Origin: SIG440 sp045645905
Lineage (GTDB): Bacteria; Bacillota; Clostridia; Monoglobales; Monoglobaceae
Direction: 5' to 3'
Length of the DNA: 19,431 nucleotides
Assembly: GCA_045645905.1 (NCBI GenBank)
Contig: JAZRJT010000012.1
Span: forward strand, 1 to 19,431
Position numbers and translations under genes: made by a program. This document shows, piece after piece, positions 1-8,281 of the stretch. The notes below the pieces were generated by a model. It was not told the origin of the DNA. It worked only from the letters and a program-made list of their open reading frames with translations, and searched no databases. Position 1 is the first letter of the stretch. Every line of letters begins with the position of its first letter.

Positions 1-1559
1 GTGTGTCCTGTATTTACGGTCTTGGCGACCCTATCGACTACAACAATATGGTTGTGTCCTTGCGTGTGGGAGGGACTGCTGACCGTGATGAGGTTATCAG
101 GAAGCTGATTGAAATTCAGTATGAAAGAAATGATATAGAGTTTATAAGAAACAAATTCAGGGTTCGGGGCGATGTGATTGATGTGTTTCCCTCATATTCT
201 TCGGGGAATGCAATAAGAATAGAGTTTTTTGGCGACGAGGTTGAACGCATTGCTGAAATCAGCTCGGTTACCGGTGAGGTAATAAAGGTGCTTAAGCACG
301 TGGCAATTTATCCGGCATCCCATTATGTTGTGGGCAAGGAAAAGTTAGAGCGTGCAATTGCCGGTATTGAGGCAGAGATGGAGGCACGGGTTGAGGAATT
401 TAAGGCAAATGAATGTCTTATTGAAGCACAACGAATTAAAGAGCGTACAAGATATGATATAGAGATGATGCGTGAAACCGGATTTTGTCAGGGGATAGAG
501 AACTATTCGCGGCATATAAGCGGACGTCAGCCGGGAAGTCCTCCGTTTACACTTCTTGACTACCTTCCCAAAGATTTTTTGCTTGTGGTGGATGAATCTC
601 ACGTTACGATTCCTCAGGTAAGGGCAATGTATGCAGGCGACCGTGCACGCAAGACAAATCTTGTGGAATACGGCTTCAGGCTGCCTTCAGCATTTGATAA
701 CAGACCGCTAAACTTTGACGAGTTTTATGAACATATAAATCAGGCGATTTTTGTTAGTGCAACACCGGCAGAGTTTGAGGTGCAGCGTTCAAGCCGTGTG
801 GTAGAGCAGGTTATTCGTCCTACGGGATTGCTTGACCCCAAGATATCGGTTCGCCCCGTTGACGGACAAATTGACGATTTGTATGGCGAGATTAAAAAGA
901 GAGTTGCCAAAAACGAAAGAGTATTAGTAACAACCCTGACAAAGAAAATGGCAGAACGTCTTACCGAATATTTTGAAGATATGGATTTAAAGGTGAGATA
1001 CCTTCATTCCGAGGTTGAAACAATCGAGCGTATGGAAATTATCCGTGATTTGCGTCTGGGTGTGTTTGATGTTCTTGTGGGAATCAACCTTCTTCGAGAG
1101 GGGTTGGACATCCCCGAGGTTTCACTTGTTGCTATACTTGATGCGGATAAAGAGGGCTTTTTAAGGTCGGACACGTCGCTTATCCAGACCATAGGACGTG
1201 CGGCGCGAAATGCCGAAGGTGCTGTTATTATGTATGCAGACACAATCACAGGCTCTATGCAACGTGCAATATCCGAGACAGAACGTCGTCGTGAAATTCA
1301 GGCGGCGTACAACAGCGAGCACGGGATTGTTCCACAGACAATCAAAAAGGATATACACGAGATAATCGAGGCAACAGTTGCAGATGCCAAGATTCCAAAG
1401 CATGGCAGAAGGAAGCCCGAGACACCGATTGATATAAAAGAAAAGACTATCGCTGAATTGACAACCGAGATGAAAAAGGCTGCAGAACTGTTGCAGTTTG
1501 AACTTGCTGCCAAAATTCGTGATGAAATACGTAGACTTGAGGGAGAACAAAATGATTAA
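1..1559 (+). CDS. uvrB: UvrABC system protein B, N-terminus missing at the window edge
   Basis: UvrB is the damage-verifying helicase-like subunit of nucleotide excision repair; it is loaded by UvrA and recruits UvrC. The reading frame is open from base 3 and no true start is in the window. The first visible residues, SCIYGLGDP, are the family segment near residue 140 of a protein of about 660 residues, so about 140 N-terminal residues, including the Walker A loop, lie upstream. Visible in the 518-residue fragment are the Walker B-like DESH (about 196), the SATP motif (about 251), the C-terminal helicase motifs (LLREGLDIPE, then QTIGRAAR at about 395) and the C-terminal UVR domain (about 478-512, ending AAKIRDEIRRLE) that contacts UvrA or UvrC. 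It overlaps uvrA by 8 bp, so the two are co-transcribed and probably translationally coupled. Any SOS operator would lie upstream of the window. Confidence 0.97.
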   Translation, partial: VSCIYGLGDPIDYNNMVVSLRVGGTADRDEVIRKLIEIQYERNDIEFIRNKFRVRGDVIDVFPSYSSGNAIRIEFFGDEVERIAEISSVTGEVIKVLKHVAIYPASHYVVGKEKLERAIAGIEAEMEARVEEFKANECLIEAQRIKERTRYDIEMMRETGFCQGIENYSRHISGRQPGSPPFTLLDYLPKDFLLVVDESHVTIPQVRAMYAGDRARKTNLVEYGFRLPSAFDNRPLNFDEFYEHINQAIFVSATPAEFEVQRSSRVVEQVIRPTGLLDPKISVRPVDGQIDDLYGEIKKRVAKNERVLVTTLTKKMAERLTEYFEDMDLKVRYLHSEVETIERMEIIRDLRLGVFDVLVGINLLREGLDIPEVSLVAILDADKEGFLRSDTSLIQTIGRAARNAEGAVIMYADTITGSMQRAISETERRREIQAAYNSEHGIVPQTIKKDIHEIIEATVADAKIPKHGRRKPETPIDIKEKTIAELTTEMKKAAELLQFELAAKIRDEIRRLEGEQND

Positions 1560-4386
1560 TAAATATATTTATGTTAAGGGTGCGCGAGAGAATAACCTCA
1601 AGGGTATTGACGTAAAAATACCACGCGACAAAATGGTTGTGCTCACCGGGCTTAGCGGTTCGGGCAAATCTTCTCTTGCTTTTGAAACAATTTATGCTGA
1701 GGGACAAAGACGATATGTTGAGTCGCTTTCTGCATATGCACGTCAATTCCTTGGACAAATGGAAAAACCCAATGTTGAGTCAATTGACGGCTTATCACCT
1801 GCAATCTCCATTGACCAGAAGACCACAAGCAAAAATCCACGTTCAACAGTAGGTACCGTGACAGAAGTATATGATTATGTGCGTCTTTTATTTGCGCGGA
1901 TAGGTGTTCCGCATTGCCCCAAATGCGGAAAGGAAATAAAATCCCAATCAATCGACCAGATTGTTGATGCAGTTAAAGCTCTGCCCGAAAAAACAAAAAT
2001 TCAGATTCTTGCACCGGTAGTTCGTGGCAGAAAAGGCGAATATTCAAAAGTCTTTGAAAAGGCTGCAAAGGACGGATTCGTCCGTGTCCGTGTTGACGGT
2101 GAGATATACGACCCAGGTAGCGATGAAATTGTTCTTGATAAGCAGAAAAAGCATAATATAGAAATTGTTGTTGACCGCATTGTAGTGCGTGAAGGTATGG
2201 ACAAGCGTCTTACAGATTCGTTGGAAACAGCTCTCAAAATGGCAAAAGGGCTTGCTGTGGTACAGCTTATTGATAGTGACGAGGAAATGCTGTTTAGCCA
2301 GAATTATGCCTGCGATGACTGTGGAATTAATATAGAAGAGCTTACCCCAAGAATGTTTTCCTTCAACACGCCTTATGGTGCGTGCCCACATTGTATGGGT
2401 TTGGGTGAGGTTGAAATTCTTGACCCTGAAAGATTGATTCCTGACAAAACAAAGAGCATAAATGAGGGTGCAATTAACTGCTACGGCTGGACAGGCACAG
2501 ACAAAGACAGTATTTCGGCTATGTATTATCGTGGTCTTGCTAAAATGTATGGGTTCAGCCTTGATACGCCGATTCAGGATTTGCCCGAAGATATAATGGA
2601 TATTATTCTTTACGGCACGAAGGGCGAAAAGGTGCATCTTTCCTATGAGAAAAAGTATGCCAAGGGCGAACACTATGCGAGATTTGAAGGAATAATAAAT
2701 AACGTCCTTCGCCGTTATAATGAAACCAATTCTGAGTGGGCAAAAAGGGAAATTCAGGAGCTGATGTACATTACCCCCTGTCCTGAATGTAAGGGTACAC
2801 GCCTTAAAAAGGAGAGTCTTGCGGTAACGGTTAAGGGCAAAAATATAAACCAAATCAGCGATATGTCAATCTCTGAGGCAATGGAATTTTTTGATAAAAT
2901 GGAATTGACACAGCGTGAAGAGCTTATAGGCAAGCAAATTTTAAAGGAAATAAATGCAAGATTGTCATTTCTTGTAAGTGTTGGTCTTGAATATCTGACC
3001 CTTTCACGTTCAAGCGGAACCTTGTCGGGGGGCGAGGCCCAGCGAATTCGTCTTGCAAGCCAGATTGGGTCGGGGCTTATGGGTGTTGTTTATATTCTTG
3101 ACGAGCCAAGTATTGGTCTTCACCAAAGGGACAACCACAAGCTTATAGAGATGCTTAAAAGACTGCGTGATTTAGGCAACACTCTGATTGTGGTTGAGCA
3201 CGACGAAGATACAATGTATGCAGCTGACCACATTATTGATATTGGTCCCGGAGCGGGTGTCCACGGCGGATATGTGGTTGCCGAAGGCACTGTGGAGGAT
3301 ATAAAAAAATGTGAAAAATCCGAAACAGGCCTTTACCTCAGCGGTGTGAAGAAAATTCCTGTGCCAAGCGAAAGACGTGTGGGCAACGGTGATTTTTTGC
3401 GGCTTGAAGGCGCTGCGCAGAACAACCTTAAAAATGTTGATGTTGAGATTTCTTTGGGAACCTTCACTTGTGTTACCGGCGTTTCGGGTAGTGGAAAAAG
3501 CTCCCTTGTAAATGAGGTTTTATACAGAATACTTGCAAATGATTTAAACCGTGCGAAAATGAAGGCTGGCAAATATAAATCAATCAGCGGCCTTGAAAAT
3601 TTAGACAAGGTAATTGATATCGACCAGTCTCCAATCGGCAGAACGCCAAGGTCTAATCCGGCAACATACACCGGACTTTTTGGGGATATCCGTAACCTGT
3701 TTGCCTCAACCCCAGATGCAAAGTCAAGGGGATATAGTGCAGGAAGATTCAGTTTTAATGTCAAGGGTGGCAGATGTGAATCCTGTCAGGGTGACGGCAT
3801 AATCAAGATTGAGATGCATTTTCTTCCCGATATATATATGCCTTGTGAAGTTTGTGGAGGCAAACGCTACAACCGCGAAACCTTAGAGGTTAAGTTCAAG
3901 GGCAAGAGTATAGCAGACGTGCTTGATATGACAGTGGAAGAAGGAATGGAGTTTTTTGAAAGTATTCCTAAAATCGCAAACCGCCTGAGAACTTTGTACG
4001 AGGTAGGTCTTGGCTATATAAAAATCGGACAGTCGTCAACCACTCTTTCGGGTGGTGAGGCACAGCGTGTCAAGCTTGCAACGGAGCTAAGCAAACGCAG
4101 TACAGGAAAGACTATATATATTCTTGACGAGCCGACAACAGGGCTGCATACAGCCGATGTTCACCGCCTTATTGATGTGTTGCAAAGGCTGGTGGATGCA
4201 GGAAACACAGTGGTAGTTATCGAGCATAATCTTGATGTTATAAAAACAGCGGATTATATAATTGACCTTGGTCCCGAAGGCGGCAACAAGGGCGGAAGGA
4301 TTGTTGCGCTGGGTACACCTGAAGAGGTTGCAAAGTCAAAGAAATCTTACACGGGAATGTATCTGAAAGATGTTCTTAAAAAGTAA
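1552..4386 (+). CDS. uvrA: UvrABC system protein A (excinuclease ATPase subunit)
   Basis: UvrA is the dimeric ATPase that recognises DNA damage and loads UvrB in nucleotide excision repair. The 944-residue length fits the family (about 940). It has two ABC ATPase modules. The first has a split Walker A (GLSGSGKSSL, about 32-41) and signature LSGGEAQRIRLA (about 491). The second has Walker A GVSGSGKSSL (about 643) and signature LSGGEAQRVKLA (about 832). Zinc-binding cysteines are present as C254/C257 with C278/C281 and as C742/C745 with C765/C768; additional CPKC (122) and CPEC (about 410) pairs are visible. I chose the ATG at 1552 (MINKYIYVKGARENNLKG) rather than one 54 bases upstream: GAGGGAG at 1539-1545 sits 6 nt before it, and family proteins begin at this motif. 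The start overlaps the uvrB stop in ATGATTAA. Confidence 0.98.
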   Translation: MINKYIYVKGARENNLKGIDVKIPRDKMVVLTGLSGSGKSSLAFETIYAEGQRRYVESLSAYARQFLGQMEKPNVESIDGLSPAISIDQKTTSKNPRSTVGTVTEVYDYVRLLFARIGVPHCPKCGKEIKSQSIDQIVDAVKALPEKTKIQILAPVVRGRKGEYSKVFEKAAKDGFVRVRVDGEIYDPGSDEIVLDKQKKHNIEIVVDRIVVREGMDKRLTDSLETALKMAKGLAVVQLIDSDEEMLFSQNYACDDCGINIEELTPRMFSFNTPYGACPHCMGLGEVEILDPERLIPDKTKSINEGAINCYGWTGTDKDSISAMYYRGLAKMYGFSLDTPIQDLPEDIMDIILYGTKGEKVHLSYEKKYAKGEHYARFEGIINNVLRRYNETNSEWAKREIQELMYITPCPECKGTRLKKESLAVTVKGKNINQISDMSISEAMEFFDKMELTQREELIGKQILKEINARLSFLVSVGLEYLTLSRSSGTLSGGEAQRIRLASQIGSGLMGVVYILDEPSIGLHQRDNHKLIEMLKRLRDLGNTLIVVEHDEDTMYAADHIIDIGPGAGVHGGYVVAEGTVEDIKKCEKSETGLYLSGVKKIPVPSERRVGNGDFLRLEGAAQNNLKNVDVEISLGTFTCVTGVSGSGKSSLVNEVLYRILANDLNRAKMKAGKYKSISGLENLDKVIDIDQSPIGRTPRSNPATYTGLFGDIRNLFASTPDAKSRGYSAGRFSFNVKGGRCESCQGDGIIKIEMHFLPDIYMPCEVCGGKRYNRETLEVKFKGKSIADVLDMTVEEGMEFFESIPKIANRLRTLYEVGLGYIKIGQSSTTLSGGEAQRVKLATELSKRSTGKTIYILDEPTTGLHTADVHRLIDVLQRLVDAGNTVVVIEHNLDVIKTADYIIDLGPEGGNKGGRIVALGTPEEVAKSKKSYTGMYLKDVLKK

Positions 4387-4394
4387 TAAAGTAA

Positions 4395-4429
4395 AAAACG
4401 GAGCAGTGAAAAAATCACTACTCCGTTTT
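4395..4429. terminator. Bidirectional intrinsic terminator between uvrA and the ABC exporter gene
   Basis: A 12-bp stem with one C/A mismatch (4398-4409 paired with 4415-4426) has an A-rich loop. It is preceded by an A run and followed by TTTTGTT, so it can terminate the plus-strand uvrBA transcript and the converging minus-strand operon. Confidence 0.85.
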
Positions 4430-4436
4430 GTTATGT

Positions 4437-6164
4437 TTAAAGTACACTATACATCGAATACAGCTTTGCGTATTCGCCGCCTTTTTCCATAAGCTCGGTA
4501 TGGGTGCCTTCTTCAATAATGCCTTCCTGAGTTAAAACAAAAATTCTGGTGGCATTTTTTATTGTGGTAAGACGATGAGCAATGGTAAAGGTTGTTCTGC
4601 CCTTGGAAAGCTTTTTCAGAGAATTCTGAACAATAAGCTCGCTTTCGTTATCCAAAGCAGAGGTCGCTTCGTCAAGGATAAGTATTGGCGGATTTTTAAG
4701 AAACAGGCGTGCAATTGAAATTCTTTGCTTTTGTCCGCCTGACAGCTTAAGACCACGCTCGCCCACATATGTATCGTATCCGTCTTTTAAATCGCAGATA
4801 AATTCGTGGGCACCTGCCGCCTTTGCCGCCTCTATAACTTCCTCGCGTGTGGCATCAGGCTTGCCATAGATAATATTTTCATAAACCGTGCCGCTGAAAA
4901 GATATACATCCTGTTGTACCATTCCTATGTTATTGCGCAGGGATTCAAGGGTTATATTTTTTATATTTACTCCGTCTATAAAGATATTGCCGTCGGTCAG
5001 GTCGTAAAATCTTGGGATAAGGTTACACATTGTGGTTTTACCACCCCCTGAAGGACCGACTATTGCAATATTTTCACCTGACTTGATATCCAGAGAAAGA
5101 GAGTTAATAACATTTTCGGCATTGTCGGAATATTTGAAATTAACATTGTCAAAAACTACATTTCCAACAACATTTTCAAGCTCAACGGCATCATCGGCAT
5201 CCTTGATGTCAACAGGTTCGTCCATAACTTCAAGAAAACGCTCGATGCCGGTAATTCCTCTCTGAAACTGCTCGGTAAACTCAACAAGACGACGGATTGA
5301 GGTAATAAGTGTCTGGATATAAAGCAGATATGCAACCAAATCTGCAGGGGTAATGAGCTGTTTTACCATAAAGAATGAACCGAGAACGATTACCGCAATA
5401 TACATAACGCCGTCAAAAAATCGTGTTCCCGATTGAAACAGAGCCATATATTTGTAGGTGTTCTTTTTTGTTTGAAAGAAACGGCGATTGCCTTCGGCAA
5501 ATTTCTCACGTTCAATATCTTCGTTGGCAAAGCTTTTTACAACACGGATACCAAGAAGGCTGTCTTCAAGCTCGGCGTTAAGCTCACCTATTTGCCTACG
5601 CTGTTCCTTAAATGCATTTTTCATATTCCTTCTGAATAGAAATACCGAAATCAGCATCAAGGGCAAAAGCAGAAATATAAGTGAGGTAAGCAACAGATTA
5701 ATTCGGCCAAGAATGATAAATGCACCGATTATTTTTATTGATGAAATAAATAATTCTTCAGGGCAATGGTGTGAAAATTCGGTAATATCAAAAAGGTCAG
5801 AGGTCATTCGTGACATAAGCTGACCTATTTTGGTGTTGTCAAAATACTTAAAGGGCAGTTTTTCAAGATGGTCAAACATATCACGGCGCATATCAGTTTC
5901 AAGCCTTGCGCCCATAACGTGACCTGTGTTTGCCATATAAAAGTTTGCACAGATATCAATAACGCGCAACAGCAAATATATTCCACCAAGCTTAAGTACT
6001 GTTGAAAGCAAAAATTCCTGGGCAGGGTCTATTGCCATATTGGTAATGCGCCGAACAATAAGAGGAAAGACTAACTCGCACACTGTGGTAAGGGCTGCAC
6101 AAAGCAAGTCCAGAATAATAATACCTATATACGGTTTGTAATATACAGAAAATCGTTTAAACAT
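4437..6164 (-). CDS. ABC exporter, fused permease and ATPase (MsbA/BmrA-like half transporter)
   Basis: This is a half-size type I (MsbA/BmrA-like) ABC exporter that would work as a dimer in the cytoplasmic membrane. The 575 residues give an N-terminal transmembrane domain (about 12-310, six helices expected) and a C-terminal nucleotide-binding domain with Walker A GPSGGGKTT (about 370), signature LSGGQKQRISIA (about 473), Walker B ILILDEATSALD (about 493) and switch histidine in TIAHRLTT. The second of the three ABC glycines in the P-loop region is intact. It is the last gene of a six-gene minus-strand operon, 13 nt after a DUF4330 gene, with a modest AGAGATGA ribosome binding site. Sequence alone does not give the substrate. 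The neighbouring flippase, polymerase and glycosyltransferase make a lipid or glycolipid cargo more likely than a drug, but that is inference. The closest general label is multidrug/lipid exporter. Confidence 0.93.
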   Translation of the reverse strand: MFKRFSVYYKPYIGIIILDLLCAALTTVCELVFPLIVRRITNMAIDPAQEFLLSTVLKLGGIYLLLRVIDICANFYMANTGHVMGARLETDMRRDMFDHLEKLPFKYFDNTKIGQLMSRMTSDLFDITEFSHHCPEELFISSIKIIGAFIILGRINLLLTSLIFLLLPLMLISVFLFRRNMKNAFKEQRRQIGELNAELEDSLLGIRVVKSFANEDIEREKFAEGNRRFFQTKKNTYKYMALFQSGTRFFDGVMYIAVIVLGSFFMVKQLITPADLVAYLLYIQTLITSIRRLVEFTEQFQRGITGIERFLEVMDEPVDIKDADDAVELENVVGNVVFDNVNFKYSDNAENVINSLSLDIKSGENIAIVGPSGGGKTTMCNLIPRFYDLTDGNIFIDGVNIKNITLESLRNNIGMVQQDVYLFSGTVYENIIYGKPDATREEVIEAAKAAGAHEFICDLKDGYDTYVGERGLKLSGGQKQRISIARLFLKNPPILILDEATSALDNESELIVQNSLKKLSKGRTTFTIAHRLTTIKNATRIFVLTQEGIIEEGTHTELMEKGGEYAKLYSMYSVL

Positions 6165-6177
6165 AAAATCATCTCTT

Positions 6178-6669
6178 TTACGGAATTTCTTTTACATCGA
6201 CAATTACGCCTGATGTATTTGCAAATTTGGAAGTGAAATAAAGTGTTGAGCCAATATTGATTGACTGATTGGTAGAGGTATAGTAGCCTGAGTTGTTGAC
6301 ACTTCCGTCAACACAGATTTTTACTGTTGCGGTGTATCTTTCCGGAAGAGGAGTTTCAATAATCCTTCCGTTTGCAAGTTCACGGGTGTCAATGGCAGTA
6401 TCATATGTTACTTCGGTGATGTCACCTGCATACTCCTTGGTTGACACATTTGTTATCGGACCAAGCTGCTGCAGTGCTTCGACTGTGCCACGGCGTACAT
6501 TCTTTACCATAAGAGTGTATTCAATTTGTTGTTTCTGGGTTGATACATTGCTTTCTTCGCCGCCAAAACGAAGATAAAGGCCAAAGACCAGAACTGCAAT
6601 GGCAAGAACAACAACTATATCAATAATGCTTATTTTGCCAAATAACTTTCCTTCTTTATTTATGAACAT
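6178..6669 (-). CDS. DUF4330 family membrane-anchored protein (second of the pair)
   Basis: This 163-residue protein matches the pattern of the DUF4330 family: a short polar N-terminus with GKLFGKISIID, one hydrophobic helix (about 17-33, IDIVVVLAIAVLVFGLYL), then a soluble beta-rich domain of about 120 residues. With lysines before the helix, the C-terminal domain should face outside. The family has no established biochemical function that I know of. It has no catalytic motif, no signal peptidase site and no lipobox. The start ATG is supported by GGAGG at 6679-6683, 9 nt upstream. The gene follows its paralog after 15 nt and precedes the ABC exporter by 13 nt. By position and shape it could be a periplasm-facing accessory or adaptor subunit of that exporter or of the glycan polymerase; this is inference. 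Confidence 0.88.
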   Translation of the reverse strand: MFINKEGKLFGKISIIDIVVVLAIAVLVFGLYLRFGGEESNVSTQKQQIEYTLMVKNVRRGTVEALQQLGPITNVSTKEYAGDITEVTYDTAIDTRELANGRIIETPLPERYTATVKICVDGSVNNSGYYTSTNQSINIGSTLYFTSKFANTSGVIVDVKEIP

Positions 6670-6684
6670 ATGTCGTCGCCTCCA

Positions 6685-7167
6685 TTATTTGATTTTCAAA
6701 CCGGTGATATATCCAAAACCGGCAGATTTTTTTCCTCTTACAACTTCTGATTCACCGACTTTTAATGGCGTACTGCCGGCAAGAATTGCTGAGTCGGATT
6801 CTGTCACCTGAGATTCAAGTGTAAGGGTTATATCACAATAAATTGGGTCTTCTGCTATAACCTCCCTGCCTGAATTGTTGTTGGTAACAAGACGTTTTGC
6901 CGGGGTAACCGCAATGTCAACAAGTGTGGCTGCAAAACGTTCTTTTTCGCCAACCATAATGGTTTCTCCTTTGTCAAGAGCGTCAAGAAAGGCATTAGCG
7001 ACCGCCTTTTCGCATCTTGCAAGTTCGATGGTGTATTGAGCTGTGACGGTTTGTGGTGCAGTGCCAGTACTGCTTGTTGAGTTAAACAACAAAAATGCCG
7101 CTGCCGCAATTAATATAATTAATACAATAATAAAGCCATCCATAAGATTAAATTTTGGTTTATCCAT
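6685..7167 (-). CDS. DUF4330-like membrane-anchored protein (first of the pair)
   Basis: The 160-residue protein has the same plan as the next gene: FNLMDGFIIVLIILIAAAAF forms one N-terminal membrane helix (about 7-27), a Ser/Thr-rich linker follows, then an extracytoplasmic domain beginning TAQYTIELARC. Parts align by eye with the neighbour: YT(I/L) at the domain start, an acidic strand before PLKVG/INIGSTLYF, and a closing strand G-(Y/V)-I-(T/V)-(G/D)-(L/V)-K. This suggests tandem duplication and divergence. The function is unknown. The start ATG overlaps the stop of the glycosyltransferase gene by 8 bp (ATGGATAA), and GGAGG at 7176-7180 lies 8 nt before it inside that gene, so the two are probably translationally coupled. 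Confidence 0.82.
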   Translation of the reverse strand: MDKPKFNLMDGFIIVLIILIAAAAFLLFNSTSSTGTAPQTVTAQYTIELARCEKAVANAFLDALDKGETIMVGEKERFAATLVDIAVTPAKRLVTNNNSGREVIAEDPIYCDITLTLESQVTESDSAILAGSTPLKVGESEVVRGKKSAGFGYITGLKIK

Positions 7168-8281
7168 TTTTCTTACCTCCCAGGGATAAATAAATATTGT
7201 CTATGTTTTCCGCGTATTTTTGTGCAGTAAAAACTGAGTTGAATATTTCTTTGCTTCTTTTACACATATCAGAATAAAGTTCGTCATCAGAAAACAAAAT
7301 TTGTAGTTTCTCTGCAAGAGCATCCGGGTTATGAGTAGGGACAATAAAACCATTTTCACCATCCTTGATAACACCCGGGTTTCCTCCAAAATCGGATACA
7401 ACAGCGGGTTTACCCAAACTCATACCTTCAAGGAGCGAAAGACTGGTTGCCTCTGTGCCAAAAGAACAATTGCACTGAACATCAATAAGATTCATAAGGG
7501 GCTCTACATTGGTAAGAAAACCCAGCATAACAACATAATCTTCAAGACCATTTTCTATGATTTGTTTGCGGATTGGCTCTGCCATATCGCCTGTTCCTGC
7601 GATAAAGAACTTAGCCTTAACGCCGGCGGCTTTAAGTTTAGCCGCAGCTTCCACAAAATATTTGTGGCCTTTTACTTCGTTAAGACGTGCGACAATTGCT
7701 GTACACTTTGTACCTTCGGGAACATTGTATTCCTTGCGAAGTGCCGCCAACTGTTCTTCGGTATAAGGCGTTAAGGGTTCAACTCCGTTAAGGATAACAT
7801 CAATTTTCTTTTCAGAGACGCCAATTGCGGTGATATTGTCTTTTGCGGCTTCTGCCACAGCAATGATTTTGTCAGCGGTAGAGTTGTTTGCCAGACCGCA
7901 AAGAGCTTTGCCAATTCCTTTTGTCAGCTTAGGAGACGGCGGAAACACACTGTGACGAGTGTATACAATTTTGGCGCCATAAAGGCGTGCCGCAATCCTT
8001 GCCGCCATACTTGCGTGAGTGTGAACAACGTCGGGCTTAAATTCTTTAAAAACTGCAAGCAAGCGACTAATTGCCTTGGGGTCAAGTGACTTATCTGCCA
8101 TAGCGGCAATTTCATAAACCTTAAAACCCAGAGCCTCTACCTGTGGCTTTAAAAGGCTGTTTTCAGGAAGGACAACAGCGATGTTCAAATCATCTTTGTT
8201 GCAGTATTTAAGGTAGGTAAGGATGCACTTTCCTGCACCGCCGATATTGGTGTCAGAGCAAACCTGAAGAACATTAAGCAT
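7160..8281 (-). CDS. GT4-family glycosyltransferase
   Basis: This is a GT-B fold, family GT4 (retaining) glycosyltransferase of 373 residues, acting on the cytoplasmic side, most likely with a nucleotide-sugar donor. The N-terminal Rossmann half opens MLNVLQVCSDTNIGGAGK with the Gly-rich acceptor-side loop, and DVVHTHASMAA and YTRHSVFP follow. The C-terminal half has VILNGVE, AIVARLNEVKGH, FIAGTGDM and the EX7E motif EATSLSLLE, which contacts the donor. The start is the ATG at 8281: GGAGG at 8291-8295 sits 9 nt before it, whereas the in-frame extension to 8335 would run back into the polymerase gene and lacks family similarity. It overlaps the upstream polymerase gene by 8 bp (ATGCTTAA) and the downstream DUF4330 gene by 8 bp. 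Acceptor and sugar cannot be read from the sequence. Confidence 0.93.
   Translation of the reverse strand: MLNVLQVCSDTNIGGAGKCILTYLKYCNKDDLNIAVVLPENSLLKPQVEALGFKVYEIAAMADKSLDPKAISRLLAVFKEFKPDVVHTHASMAARIAARLYGAKIVYTRHSVFPPSPKLTKGIGKALCGLANNSTADKIIAVAEAAKDNITAIGVSEKKIDVILNGVEPLTPYTEEQLAALRKEYNVPEGTKCTAIVARLNEVKGHKYFVEAAAKLKAAGVKAKFFIAGTGDMAEPIRKQIIENGLEDYVVMLGFLTNVEPLMNLIDVQCNCSFGTEATSLSLLEGMSLGKPAVVSDFGGNPGVIKDGENGFIVPTHNPDALAEKLQILFSDDELYSDMCKRSKEIFNSVFTAQKYAENIDNIYLSLGGKKNG

Noticed and set aside
2044..2853. 269-codon open frame antisense to uvrA
   Set aside because: It lies fully inside uvrA, with Cys/Phe-rich composition typical of an antisense shadow, no ribosome binding site and no family resemblance.
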